Translations under genes and position numbers: made by a program | Source: Flavobacterium sp. | GTDB lineage: Bacteria; Bacteroidota; Bacteroidia; Flavobacteriales; Flavobacteriaceae | Direction: 5' to 3' | NCBI RefSeq assembly: GCF_027484205.1 | Contig: NZ_JAIXUB010000015.1 | Coordinates: 310,001-374,000, forward strand | Length of the DNA: 64,000 nt | Notes under the pieces: generated by a model | What the model was told of the DNA's origin: nothing | The model's database searches: none | What the model saw: only the letters and a program-made list of their open reading frames with translations | Shown: piece after piece, positions 20,784 through 31,042 of the stretch | Numbering within the stretch: position 1 is the stretch's first letter | How the letters are laid out: every line of letters begins with the position of its first letter

Positions 20784-22814
20784 TTACTCTTTAATAAAAC
20801 GCAAAGTTTTATTAGTGTTTTCTGTTGAAACATTTACAAAATAGGTTCCAATACTTAAATTAGAAGTATTAATTGTTAAGTCACTTTCAGAAGAAATTTG
20901 AACTTCTGTAATTTTTTGTCCTAACGCATTGTATATTGAATAAGCTTTTGGGAATTCAGAATTTGTAATGCCAATATTTACAAAATCCTTAGATGGGTTT
21001 GGATATAAATAAATGTTTGAAACTGTATCAAAAACTTCATTTGAAAGATAGTTGATGCTAAATGCTTTACTTTCTGTAGCTCCAAATTGTCCGCCTTCTC
21101 CAACTGTAATAGTATTGTCAGGCGATTTTATTGTATAATATCCATTTCCGTTTCCACAACAAATTCCGTTTGATCCTGCGTCATTAATAGTAAAAACGTA
21201 ACAAGCTCCAGCAGGAACAGTCCATGTTTGAGAAATAACAATTGAACCATTTCCATAAGGTCCACCACTGTACAGTGTTGTTCCAGAATTATTTTTTAAA
21301 TTCCAAGTTGTTTCTGATGCAACGTTATCTCTTTTTAATTTGAATAAAACAGTTGTAAAACTTGTGTAGTTTACAGGACCATTTGTTGCGGTAAAACTCC
21401 CTGAAGCAGTATTATTTGTACTTCTTTGATCTAAAACACCATTTGCATTTACAACTGATACAGTAATTGTACCACTTGTAGTACTTGAAACTGGCATGTC
21501 AAATGTTGAAAATTTATTAGGCTCTATGGTTCCACTCCAATTGTAAGTATAAACAGTTCCTCCGTTTACACTATAGTTTAATGTTGCCGAAGTTAAATTT
21601 GAAGTTCCTCTATTAAAAAGTGAAATTTTTTGATAGGACTGACTCGCACCACAAACAGGAGATACAGGTGCGCTACAAACTGCTTCTACTTTCACTTCAG
21701 CATCATTAGCAAATAATGGAATTGGAGTTCCTTTTGTAGAAGTTTTTAATGATAATCTTCTTGGAGCATTATTCATAATAACTACCATTCTGTCTTTTTG
21801 ATTTTGAGTATAAATATTCATACATCCATCATTGGTGTAGTCCATATAATTTTGAACCATTTCTAAACCTGTATTAGTACAATTTGTAACAGATGGACAA
21901 CCTCCATTTGAGGTATGATGCACAGGAGTATCTGCGCAAAAGTCATCACCACAAGACGAATCACCCCAAATGTGTCTTAAACCAACCCAATGACCAACTT
22001 CATGTGTCATTGTTCTTCCTTCGTTGTAAGGTGCGTTTAATAAAAACGTACCATCATTATAAGCAACTCCACCAAAAGTTGCATAATTTGCAACAACACC
22101 ATCAGTAGAAGCACTTCCTCCAGAAGCATTTAAACCAGGAAGTCCTGAAGCATCTGGAAATTGTGCATATCCTAGTAATGTTTGGTCAGTAAAGTTTACA
22201 GACCACATATTCAAATATTGTGTTGGATCCCAAATGGTATTAGGTTTTACTGTTGAATTAATATCAGCAGTTGACCAAGAAGATTGACACATATTAACTC
22301 GGTTAATTCCATTTGTAGGATTTCCATTTGGATCAACTTTTGCTAATACGAATTGAATTTCTGTGTCAGCACCAACAGGATTTGTATTGAAACCTGGTGT
22401 TCCCGAAAGTCTTCTAAAATCGTTGTTCATTACAGTAATCTGAGATTGAACTTGGGAATCTGTAATGTTAGGAGCAACACCAACAGATTGACCAGAATGG
22501 ATAACATGAACTACAACAGGAATAGTTATAATTTCAGTCGTTGAAGCAGTACTTCTTCTAGTTTTATAACTTTCAATTAATGGATTTATCCACGCTTCAA
22601 ATTGTTCATCTGTTAATCTATTTGAATCATTTTCTTGAAGATATTTTTCATACTCTACAGAAGCACATCTTACGTAGTCGTTTGTAGTGGTAACCTCTTG
22701 TTTTTTTCCAAAAAGCACCATTTGTTTAGTACTTTTTTCTTGAGCAAAACCTATTGTAGTAGCTAAAAATAAAATAGCCAAAAAAGACTTTGATGAAAGT
22801 AAATAGTTTTTCAT
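20784..22814 (-). CDS. Secreted M43-type zinc metalloprotease with T9SS type A-like C-terminal domain
   Basis: HEVGHWVGLRHIWGDSSCGDDFCADTP; NYMDYTNDGCM; C-term LYPNPSKDFVNIGI...GTYFVNVSTENTNKTLRFIKE. Confidence 0.9.
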   Translation of the reverse strand: MKNYLLSSKSFLAILFLATTIGFAQEKSTKQMVLFGKKQEVTTTNDYVRCASVEYEKYLQENDSNRLTDEQFEAWINPLIESYKTRRSTASTTEIITIPVVVHVIHSGQSVGVAPNITDSQVQSQITVMNNDFRRLSGTPGFNTNPVGADTEIQFVLAKVDPNGNPTNGINRVNMCQSSWSTADINSTVKPNTIWDPTQYLNMWSVNFTDQTLLGYAQFPDASGLPGLNASGGSASTDGVVANYATFGGVAYNDGTFLLNAPYNEGRTMTHEVGHWVGLRHIWGDSSCGDDFCADTPVHHTSNGGCPSVTNCTNTGLEMVQNYMDYTNDGCMNIYTQNQKDRMVVIMNNAPRRLSLKTSTKGTPIPLFANDAEVKVEAVCSAPVSPVCGASQSYQKISLFNRGTSNLTSATLNYSVNGGTVYTYNWSGTIEPNKFSTFDMPVSSTTSGTITVSVVNANGVLDQRSTNNTASGSFTATNGPVNYTSFTTVLFKLKRDNVASETTWNLKNNSGTTLYSGGPYGNGSIVISQTWTVPAGACYVFTINDAGSNGICCGNGNGYYTIKSPDNTITVGEGGQFGATESKAFSINYLSNEVFDTVSNIYLYPNPSKDFVNIGITNSEFPKAYSIYNALGQKITEVQISSESDLTINTSNLSIGTYFVNVSTENTNKTLRFIKE

Positions 22815-22919
22815 AAGTTAATTTTTTTTGTAAAAATATGAAAATTCCAATAAATTGTTAGTCTAAAAGTTAAAAAAAAAATATTATATTCGTCAAATGA
22901 AATTTTAAACTTGATAGTT

Positions 22920-25900
22920 ATGAAAAAGTACTTCTTAATTTTAGTTGTTACTGTTTTAAACTCCTTTGGGCAAAACTTACCAAATGGAATAGAAACAAAT
23001 TTAAGCCCAAACGGTGTTTTAGAAAATGTATTTGACCATTATGGTAACAAATATAAACTTACTGATATTGTTGTTGGTAAAGAGATTAAAGATGAAAATG
23101 GTCAAATTTTAAGATCCACTAATCCATTACCAATGACATGTGGATATTTTAATTTGTATTTTGAAGATGGTTGCGGAATGGAAAACACTTCTATTGCATC
23201 TCATATGGCCAGAAGAGCTGTTGTTTGTCAAGTTTTTACAGATTTATCTAACTTTATTAATACTCCATTAACTACAAATGGTTTAAATAATAAGGTTAAT
23301 ATATGGGTAAGAAATATTAATAATATTGTTCCGCCCGAATCATCATCAGATGTTTTAGGATTAGCTAGTTCCTTCTATAGTATGCCTTATAATACAACAG
23401 CGGGTTTTGGCGGAATTGTAGACAATGAAATATGGAAAACAATTCATACTGGTGTTGATTCGTATACAAATGTTGTTTCTCCATTAGTTAGTTCAGCTAT
23501 AAGTTCTGGAACATCGGGTATTTTTTATCATGGAATGATGGCTTTTAATTTTAATGCCACAACACCACCAATAAATTGGAATACAAATTTATCTATTACA
23601 TCTTTTCCTGATCTTTATGATTTATATTCAGTGGTTTTACATGAAGTTACTCATTCTTTAGGATTTGCAAGTTTAATAAGTTCAACTGGAACCTCTAAAT
23701 TTAATTCTGGATACAATTATTATAATAGATATGATAGGTTTTTAAAGAATAATGCCAATACTCAATTTTTATTAACTAGTTCAGGTTGTGGAACAGGCAC
23801 AGCAGGAAGTATGTATAATTATGGATTTAATCCTGCTTTAAACACAAGTATTTTACAACCAAATCCCACAAGTTGTTCTAATTCAATAAGATTTGTCGGG
23901 TTAACTAATGTTCAAGTATACACACCAACGGCTTTTTCTCCTCCAAGTAGCTTAAGCCATTTTGAAGGAACATGTGTTTTGCCAAATCCAAATTTTACCT
24001 TAACATATAGTATGGATACAAACGTAATTAGAAGATTTTTAAAACCGCAAGAAAGAAATGCTTTAGGAAATATAGGCTACAGTTTGAAAACATCATATGG
24101 AGTAAGCACAACTTATCAAGGGACAGCAATATACACTGGTGGTGTTTTGACTGGAGTTTCAGTTGCAGGTGTAAATGACGGACTTAATTCAAATGGGACA
24201 TTCAAATATATTGGTACAGCTGGAACACCTATTGTGATTAATAGTTCTACTGATACTTCAAAAAGAATTTTGAGTAATGACACGAGTACCTCAACTAATT
24301 TTGAATGTTTGCAAGATGTTTTTGATACCACTGCTACTTTTACTGCAACATCAGGCGTTGGTTCCACAACAAATGTATCTTTTACAAGTTCAGTTCCTGG
24401 TTTGCATCTTTTACGATATGTTCCACGAAATAGTACAGGAACACAGAAAGGAAACATAACTTATATTTACGTTTATGTAGATGCTATTAATAATTGTGTT
24501 TCAATGAATGCTTGTGATTATATAGGTAATGGAAATTTTGAGAGTTATTCTAGTTTACCATCAGAATTATCTCAAGTAAATTTGTCATGTGGATGGTTTA
24601 ATGCTCATTTTGGATCAGCAGATTACATGCATTCAAGCGCTACTTCAAGTATGGTTGATGTACCTTGCAATTATTTTGGATTTGAAAATGATAATATTTT
24701 AAGCAATGGTGCATATGTAGGAATGTTATTTAGTGTAAACGGCCCATTTAATAATCATTATTATGAAAGTATAAGAACAAAGTTGAAGACACCTCTTTCA
24801 TCAAATTCTAGTTATCAACTAAGCTTTGATGTTTCTTTAGCAGAAGGAGTGAGTATGTTATCGAATAAATTTCAAGCTTATTTAAGTAAAACTATCATTG
24901 CTACAGCAGGTGCTGGAGAAATTCCGATTTCAAATCCTAATATGTTGAAAACAAATTCAACATTTTCAACATGTTCCAATGGTTGGGAAAAAATAGTTTT
25001 GACATTTAATACTGATTCCATTGGAGGTGAAGAATATCTATATTTAGGAGGATTAAATGGTGTTGAGGAAATGGTTAAATCTGCAGCCACATCGATAGAT
25101 GGCTGTTTGTATTATAATTTTAATGGTACTAATAACTCTTATTATTATGTAGACAATGTTTCACTAATACCATTAAACGGAGGATCTTTTACTCTTCCAT
25201 CAACATTATGTCAACAACAAATCTTGTCAAATTTAAATACTTATCTGGATGGTTTACCAACAAATGGTGTTTTTTCTGGAACAGGTGTTGTGTACAGTGG
25301 AGGTGTTTACTCATTAAATAGCACTAGTATGCCTTTTGGGGTTAATACCATTTCCTATACTTATACAAATAGTTCTGGTTGTTCAGTTACAATTTATAGT
25401 AATATTACAATAGAAGATTGTGGATGTAATTGTTTGTCAACAATGTATTTTACTTACACAAATGTTGGAAATACAGTTACTTTTAATGTTTTAAATACTA
25501 ACCCAAATTGTACACTAAGTAGCATGTCGCCACTAAGGTTGTATTGGGAGTTTGGTGATGGTACGTCAGTTTTTAACGGCGGTACTACTTTTACCCACAC
25601 TTATCCTACAGCAGGAAGTTATTTAGTTAAGTTGTCGCCAAGAATAATGGGTCCAGCTGATGAAGTTATTTGTTCTAGAACAGGAAGAGATGTTATATCT
25701 AATACAGTTGTAACAAGCTCAGGAAGATCTTCAGTCGACTTAATTAATCAAAATACATCAGATAACGTGTCAATTTATCCTAATCCAACAACTTCAAAAT
25801 TTAATATAAATATTGAAAATAATATTGATAAAAAGGTATTAGTTGTTGTTAGAACAATAGAAGGCAAGGAAATATTTAAAGAGACCTACAATTTGAAAAA

Positions 25901-26015
25901 AGGTAATCAAACTATTGAAGTTGAATTATCGCCTTCTGTTAGTGATGGTTTGGTTTTGGTAGAAGTGAGCTCTAGTAATATTAAAGTTTCAAAAAACTTA
26001 TTAATTAAAAATTAA
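22920..26015 (+). CDS. Secreted HExxH protein (putative metalloprotease) with PKD-like domain and T9SS C-terminal domain
   Basis: SVVLHEVTHSLGFASLIS; WEFGDGTSVFNGGTTFTHTYPTAGSYLVKL; C-term IYPNPTTSKFNINIENN. Confidence 0.78.
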   Translation: MKKYFLILVVTVLNSFGQNLPNGIETNLSPNGVLENVFDHYGNKYKLTDIVVGKEIKDENGQILRSTNPLPMTCGYFNLYFEDGCGMENTSIASHMARRAVVCQVFTDLSNFINTPLTTNGLNNKVNIWVRNINNIVPPESSSDVLGLASSFYSMPYNTTAGFGGIVDNEIWKTIHTGVDSYTNVVSPLVSSAISSGTSGIFYHGMMAFNFNATTPPINWNTNLSITSFPDLYDLYSVVLHEVTHSLGFASLISSTGTSKFNSGYNYYNRYDRFLKNNANTQFLLTSSGCGTGTAGSMYNYGFNPALNTSILQPNPTSCSNSIRFVGLTNVQVYTPTAFSPPSSLSHFEGTCVLPNPNFTLTYSMDTNVIRRFLKPQERNALGNIGYSLKTSYGVSTTYQGTAIYTGGVLTGVSVAGVNDGLNSNGTFKYIGTAGTPIVINSSTDTSKRILSNDTSTSTNFECLQDVFDTTATFTATSGVGSTTNVSFTSSVPGLHLLRYVPRNSTGTQKGNITYIYVYVDAINNCVSMNACDYIGNGNFESYSSLPSELSQVNLSCGWFNAHFGSADYMHSSATSSMVDVPCNYFGFENDNILSNGAYVGMLFSVNGPFNNHYYESIRTKLKTPLSSNSSYQLSFDVSLAEGVSMLSNKFQAYLSKTIIATAGAGEIPISNPNMLKTNSTFSTCSNGWEKIVLTFNTDSIGGEEYLYLGGLNGVEEMVKSAATSIDGCLYYNFNGTNNSYYYVDNVSLIPLNGGSFTLPSTLCQQQILSNLNTYLDGLPTNGVFSGTGVVYSGGVYSLNSTSMPFGVNTISYTYTNSSGCSVTIYSNITIEDCGCNCLSTMYFTYTNVGNTVTFNVLNTNPNCTLSSMSPLRLYWEFGDGTSVFNGGTTFTHTYPTAGSYLVKLSPRIMGPADEVICSRTGRDVISNTVVTSSGRSSVDLINQNTSDNVSIYPNPTTSKFNINIENNIDKKVLVVVRTIEGKEIFKETYNLKKGNQTIEVELSPSVSDGLVLVEVSSSNIKVSKNLLIKN

Positions 26016-26043
26016 GTAATTTTAGTATTTATCTAATGATTAA

Positions 26044-26080
26044 GGAAACACTTTTTAAATATTTAAAAAGTGTTTCTTGT
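26044..26080 (+). terminator. Stem-loop terminator
   Basis: ggaaacactttttaaatatttaaaaagtgtttcttgttt. Confidence 0.75.
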
Positions 26081-26187
26081 TTTAGTGTCTTTAATTACTT
26101 TAAGTTTTTAAATGGCAAATAGTTAAATATTTTAAATAATCAATAAATATTATTATATTTGAAATCTTAAATTATTAATAAACTAAA

Positions 26188-28905
26188 ATGAAAAAACTAT
26201 TACTTACTTTAATTGTTGGCTTTTTCTTTGCCTTGCAAGGGAATGGTCAATCACTTTGGAACAAAACATCGGAAGATAGACTTCTAAGTTTTGAAAAAAT
26301 GGATAGGGCTTCTAAACCAACGGAGTCACTAATTTATTCTCTTGATTTTAATTTGTTTAAAGAGCAACTTTCAAGTGCTCCATCGAGAGATGTTACAGCT
26401 GATTCTTCATTAATTATTTCTTTTCCTTTATCTAATGGACAAATGAATAGATTTAAAATTTATGAAACTTCTTTGTTGCATCCTGAATTAGCAGCAAAAT
26501 TTCCAGATATTAAGACCTATGTTGGGAAAAGTGTTGATGATAATATTTCTGTAGTGCATTTTAGTACAACTATCTTCGGTTTACATGCTATGATTTTTAC
26601 TCCTAATGATGGCACTGTTTTGATAGATACATTTACAAAAAATTTAAATAATTATATTGTATACAACAAGAGTAAATTAGTAAAAACTGTTGATCATACA
26701 AGACAATGTTTAGTTGACGATTCAGCTTCAGATAGTCATGATTTAAATGGAAGAAGTGCTTCATCTTTGTTAGCTTCAGATGGTTTGTTTAGAACTTATA
26801 GACTTGCAATGGCTTGTACTATAGAATATGCTGCATATCATATTACAGCTGCAGCACTTCCAGTAACAGCAACAACGGCTCAAAAGAAAGCCGCTGTTCA
26901 AGCAGCAATGGCTGTTACAATGACAAGAGTTGGTGGTGTATATGAAAAAGACATGTCATTAAGATTTCAATTTGTTGCTAATAATGATGCAGTAATTTTC
27001 ATAACCACGGATAGTTTCTCAAATACTAATGCAAGTGCATTGATTGGGGAAAGTCAAACGGTCATCGATGCAAATATTGGTTCAGCAAATTATGATATTG
27101 GACACACAGTTAGTACTGGTGGTGGTGGTTTAGCACAAAGACCATCAGTTTGTGTTACTGGAAAAGCAAGAGGTATTACGGGTTCGCCAGCTCCAGTTGG
27201 AGATGCTTATGATATTGATTTTGTTGCTCATGAAGTAGGACACCAATTCGGGGCAAATCACACATTTGCTGGTGATACAGGAAATTGTACAGGAAATAGA
27301 AGTAATACAACTGCTGTTGAACCAGGAAGTGGTACAACAATTATGGCATATGCAGGAATTTGTTCTCCACAAGATGTACAGTCAAATAGTAATGATTACT
27401 TCCATGCAGTAAGTATTGCAGAAATGGTTGCACACATAACTGGATCAGGTAATTGTGTAACTGGTGTGGCAAATGGAAATTCAGCTCCTGTGGTTGCCGC
27501 TTTATCTAATTTTACCATTCCTTTTGGTACAGCTTTTAAATTAACTGCACCTACAGCAACTGATGCAAATGGTGATGCATTGACATATTGTTGGGAACAA
27601 AATAATGGAACTTTTAATACAAATTCAACTCCTCTTCCTTCAGCAACGGCAACAAATAGTACCAATTTTAGATCTTTAAGTCCAGTTACATCATTAGTTA
27701 GATATTTTCCTAAATTTTCTGATGTATTAAACGGAAATTTAGCACCTACGTGGGAAATTGTTCCAACTGTTGCAAGAACAATGAATTTTGCTTTGACAGT
27801 AAGGGATAATAGAACTCCAAATGGAGGACAAACAGCTAGAAGAGATAATGTGGTTACATTTGCTAATGTTGGACCATTCACAATTACAAGTCCAAGTGTA
27901 GCAGATGTTTCATGGCCATTAGGTTCAACACAAACAATTACTTGGAATGTTGCTGGAACAACAGCTAACGGTATTAATACAGCTAATGTAAATATTTTGA
28001 TCTCTACAGATGGAGGAGCAAACTTTACAACATTATTAGCCAATACACCTAATGATGGAACACAAGCAATAGTTGTTCCTTCTCCAGCATCTCCTAATTG
28101 TAGAATTTTAATTGAAGCTGTTGGAAATATTTTCTATGCAGTTTCTAAAAATATTGCAATAGGTTATACAGTTTCTACAGCATGTAATACATATTCAAAT
28201 AATACTGCGTTAGCGGTGCCAGATGGAACAGGTTCAAATATACCTGGAGCTGTTGTTAGTAAAACTATAGTTATACCTGCTCCAGCATCTGTAATTTCTG
28301 ATGTGAATGTAACATTAGGATTTACACACGCTTACATTGAAGATTTAGTTATTGCAATGAATCATCCTGATGGAACACAAGTTGGTTTATGGAACAGAAA
28401 TTGTGATAATGCACCAGGAACATTACAATATGTTTTTGATGATGCTGCTGCTGCAACAGTTCCTACAACAGGTTGTACAGCGACTTCTGGAACATGGAAA
28501 CCAGTTAGTTTATTATCAAACTTGAATGGTAAAAATAATAATGGAACATGGACTTTATTAGCTGCGGACTATTTTAACGGTGATATAGGAACCATAAATA
28601 ACTGGTCAATTGAAGTATGTGCTCAAACAGCGACATTAGTTATGGAAGATTTTGGATTAGATAATTTTGTTGTTTATCCAAATCCAAATAATGGTGAATT
28701 CACCGTACAGTTTAACTCAAATTCTACAAATGAAATTTTTATTAATGTTCATGATATGAGAGGAAGAGAAATTTTCAACAAAAACTATCAAAATTCTGGA
28801 TTGTTTGCTGAAAACTTAAAACTTGATAACGTTCAAGCTGGTGTTTATTTAGTTACAGTTCAAGACGGAAATAGAAAAGAAGTTAAGAAGATAGTTGTTG
28901 AGTAA
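26188..28905 (+). CDS. Reprolysin-like (M12B-type) metallopeptidase with P-domain and T9SS C-terminal domain
   Basis: DFVAHEVGHQFGANHTFAGDTGNC; IMAYAGICSPQDVQSNSNDYFHA; P-domain VTLGFTHAYIEDLVIAMNHPDGT; C-term VVYPNPNNGEFTVQF. Confidence 0.9.
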   Translation: MKKLLLTLIVGFFFALQGNGQSLWNKTSEDRLLSFEKMDRASKPTESLIYSLDFNLFKEQLSSAPSRDVTADSSLIISFPLSNGQMNRFKIYETSLLHPELAAKFPDIKTYVGKSVDDNISVVHFSTTIFGLHAMIFTPNDGTVLIDTFTKNLNNYIVYNKSKLVKTVDHTRQCLVDDSASDSHDLNGRSASSLLASDGLFRTYRLAMACTIEYAAYHITAAALPVTATTAQKKAAVQAAMAVTMTRVGGVYEKDMSLRFQFVANNDAVIFITTDSFSNTNASALIGESQTVIDANIGSANYDIGHTVSTGGGGLAQRPSVCVTGKARGITGSPAPVGDAYDIDFVAHEVGHQFGANHTFAGDTGNCTGNRSNTTAVEPGSGTTIMAYAGICSPQDVQSNSNDYFHAVSIAEMVAHITGSGNCVTGVANGNSAPVVAALSNFTIPFGTAFKLTAPTATDANGDALTYCWEQNNGTFNTNSTPLPSATATNSTNFRSLSPVTSLVRYFPKFSDVLNGNLAPTWEIVPTVARTMNFALTVRDNRTPNGGQTARRDNVVTFANVGPFTITSPSVADVSWPLGSTQTITWNVAGTTANGINTANVNILISTDGGANFTTLLANTPNDGTQAIVVPSPASPNCRILIEAVGNIFYAVSKNIAIGYTVSTACNTYSNNTALAVPDGTGSNIPGAVVSKTIVIPAPASVISDVNVTLGFTHAYIEDLVIAMNHPDGTQVGLWNRNCDNAPGTLQYVFDDAAAATVPTTGCTATSGTWKPVSLLSNLNGKNNNGTWTLLAADYFNGDIGTINNWSIEVCAQTATLVMEDFGLDNFVVYPNPNNGEFTVQFNSNSTNEIFINVHDMRGREIFNKNYQNSGLFAENLKLDNVQAGVYLVTVQDGNRKEVKKIVVE

Positions 28906-28925
28906 TCATCAATGTTAACATAAAA

Positions 28926-28956
28926 GTAAAAGCCCAACATTTGTTGGGCTTTTTAT
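28926..28956 (+). terminator. Rho-independent terminator
   Basis: aaaagcccaac atttg ttgggctttttat. Confidence 0.85.
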
Positions 28957-28969
28957 ATTTAAAATAGTT

Positions 28970-29506
28970 TTATTTTGAAATAGTATAGTTGAATGAATTT
29001 ATAACTTGTGGAACTTCTGTTATTTTAAAATTCAAATCAAGTATTATATTTTCTTTTTGGTTTTCAAGGAATAACTTACCTGACTGAACTTTATAATATC
29101 CTGTTTGTCCTCGACAAAAACAAATTCTTCCAAATATCATTTTAGTTTTTTGTAAGTCTCTATCAGAAAGAGATAATTGCTTTTCATTGTTATTGATTTC
29201 AAAAATAATTTCTTCTTTATAACTTGCATCTTGAAGACCTTCTTCAACATTTCTGTTATATCTATATAACACAACTGACGTATTCATATTATCAGTTAAG
29301 TTATAATAGTTTGATCCAAATTCATCCGATTTTACCTCTAAACTTTTATTTTTTATGACTTCAATTGTACATTTTCCATCAGATGGACAGGTCGAATTTG
29401 TCACAATTTCATCTTTTTTAATTTCAGAAGTTTTATCTGAAACTTTTTTTTGACAGTTACATGCGGTTATTAAAGTCAAAATCGGAATTATTAATAATTT
29501 TCTCAT
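28970..29506 (-). CDS. Hypothetical lipoprotein
   Basis: Lipobox LITACNC in MRKLLIIPILTLITACNCQKK. Confidence 0.65.
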   Translation of the reverse strand: MRKLLIIPILTLITACNCQKKVSDKTSEIKKDEIVTNSTCPSDGKCTIEVIKNKSLEVKSDEFGSNYYNLTDNMNTSVVLYRYNRNVEEGLQDASYKEEIIFEINNNEKQLSLSDRDLQKTKMIFGRICFCRGQTGYYKVQSGKLFLENQKENIILDLNFKITEVPQVINSFNYTISK

Positions 29507-29551
29507 CTTGATAATTTTTATTTAGTTAAAGATAAGCAAAAAGTTTACCAT

Positions 29552-30172
29552 TTATTTTCCGTTGAACAAATTCATCGTATTGTTTAAACCTGCTAAAGCA
29601 AATGAATTGATGATTTGTGCGCCAAGTTCAAGTCGTTCTGGTAATTTTGTTTTTTCATCATCGTTCCATTCTCCAAGAACATAATCTACTTGTCTTCCTT
29701 TTTTAAATTCATCACTGATGCCAAATCTAAACCTTGGATATTCTGTTGAATTTAGTAGTAATTGTATGTTTTTTAAACCATTATGACCACCATCACTTCC
29801 TTTTGATTTTATTCTAATTGCTCCAAAAGAGAGATTTAAATCATCAGTAATGACTAAAATATTTTCTTTTTCAATGTTTTCTTTTTCCATCCAATATTTT
29901 ACCGCCTTTCCACTTAAATTCATGTAAGTATTTGGTTTTAGTAAAATTAGAGTTCGACCTTTAGTTTTAAACTCAGCCACATCACCAAGTTTTGCTGTTT
30001 GAAATGAAATAGCTTCTTTTCTGGCAAAATAATCTAGTATTTTGAATCCAATATTGTGTCGTGTGTTTACATATTCGGCACCAATATTACCTAGACCAAC
30101 GATTAGGAATTTCTTCATTGGGGTTTCTTCTTGTTTGTTGTTTTGTTTAAAAATTCTTGAAAACCAATTCAT
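29552..30172 (-). CDS. pth: Aminoacyl/peptidyl-tRNA hydrolase
   Basis: KKFLIVGLGNIGAEYVNTRHNIGF, KPNTYMNLSGKAV, GGHNGLKNI; alternative start at 30118. Confidence 0.94.
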   Translation of the reverse strand: MNWFSRIFKQNNKQEETPMKKFLIVGLGNIGAEYVNTRHNIGFKILDYFARKEAISFQTAKLGDVAEFKTKGRTLILLKPNTYMNLSGKAVKYWMEKENIEKENILVITDDLNLSFGAIRIKSKGSDGGHNGLKNIQLLLNSTEYPRFRFGISDEFKKGRQVDYVLGEWNDDEKTKLPERLELGAQIINSFALAGLNNTMNLFNGK

Positions 30173-30227
30173 GTGGTAAAAATAGTATAATTGTTTTGAA
30201 AATGGAATTTTATGTAAATAGAATACT

Positions 30228-30318
30228 GTTTAACCCTGATGGCAATGGAAATTAAAAATGGTGATTGAGGCTGTCGAAATCACCATTTTTTATTGTAATG
30301 TACAGCAGGAAAAGGGTT
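30228..30318 (+). repeat. Flanked-hairpin repeat element, copy B
   Basis: gtttaaccctgatggcaatggaaatt-[13-bp hairpin AAAAATGGTGATT/AATCACCATTTTT]-attgtaatgtacagcaggaaaagggttt. Confidence 0.7.
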
Positions 30319-30348
30319 TATATGAATTCCTACTGATTCGTTTCAAAT

Positions 30349-30386
30349 AAAAAAAGCACCAGTAAATGAATACTGATGCTTTGATA
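30349..30386. terminator. Stem-loop terminator after rplY
   Basis: aaagcaccagta...tactgatgcttt. Confidence 0.7.
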
Positions 30387-30403
30387 TAAAGGTTTTGGAA
30401 AAA

Positions 30404-31012
30404 TTATTTTTTCTTTCCTTTTGCAGCTGTTTTTTCTGCTTTTGCAGCTTCTTGAGCAGCTTTCATAGCAGCACGTGAAATCTTCACTTGACAAACTACA
30501 GTATTGTCTGGGTGCATTAATTTGAAATTGTTTGTAGGTAATTTAGTTACATACAATTTGTTACCCATTTGTAATTCAGAAATGTTAGCTTCAACGAAAT
30601 CAGGAAGATTTTTTGGTAAAGCTTTCACTTTTAATCTTCTTTGATTTAAATTTAAAACACCACCTAAAAGTACACCTGGAGAAGTTCCTGTGATTTTTAC
30701 AGGTACTTCCATGATAATTTCTTTATCTTCTGATAATTGGAAAAAATCGATGTGTAAAATAGCATCACTTACTGGGTGAAACTGGATGTCTTGTAAAATT
30801 GCATCAAATTTTTTACCTCCTAAATCAATGGCAACTGTATGCGCATTAGGAGTGTAAACCAAACTTTTGAAAGCTTTCGCTTCTGCTTGAAAATGTACTG
30901 GTTGACTTCCTCCGTAAATTACGCAAGGAACCATTCCAGCATCACGTACGGCTTTAGTTGCCTTTTTGCCTACGTTTTCTCTTTCTGATCCTTTAATCGA
31001 AATTGATTTCAT
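30404..31012 (-). CDS. rplY: 50S ribosomal protein L25/general stress protein Ctc
   Basis: [34 protein letters not shown]. Confidence 0.94.
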   Translation of the reverse strand: MKSISIKGSERENVGKKATKAVRDAGMVPCVIYGGSQPVHFQAEAKAFKSLVYTPNAHTVAIDLGGKKFDAILQDIQFHPVSDAILHIDFFQLSEDKEIIMEVPVKITGTSPGVLLGGVLNLNQRRLKVKALPKNLPDFVEANISELQMGNKLYVTKLPTNNFKLMHPDNTVVCQVKISRAAMKAAQEAAKAEKTAAKGKKK

Positions 31013-31042
31013 TGTAAAAATATATAGTTAATAAATAATAAA

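Noticed and set aside
24116-24457. 113-aa antisense ORF in the PKD/T9SS gene
   Set aside because: Shadow ORF without features.
27396-28043. 215-aa antisense ORF inside the reprolysin-like gene
   Set aside because: Fully antisense to a well-supported CDS, no recognisable domain; typical shadow frame in repetitive AT-rich coding sequence.
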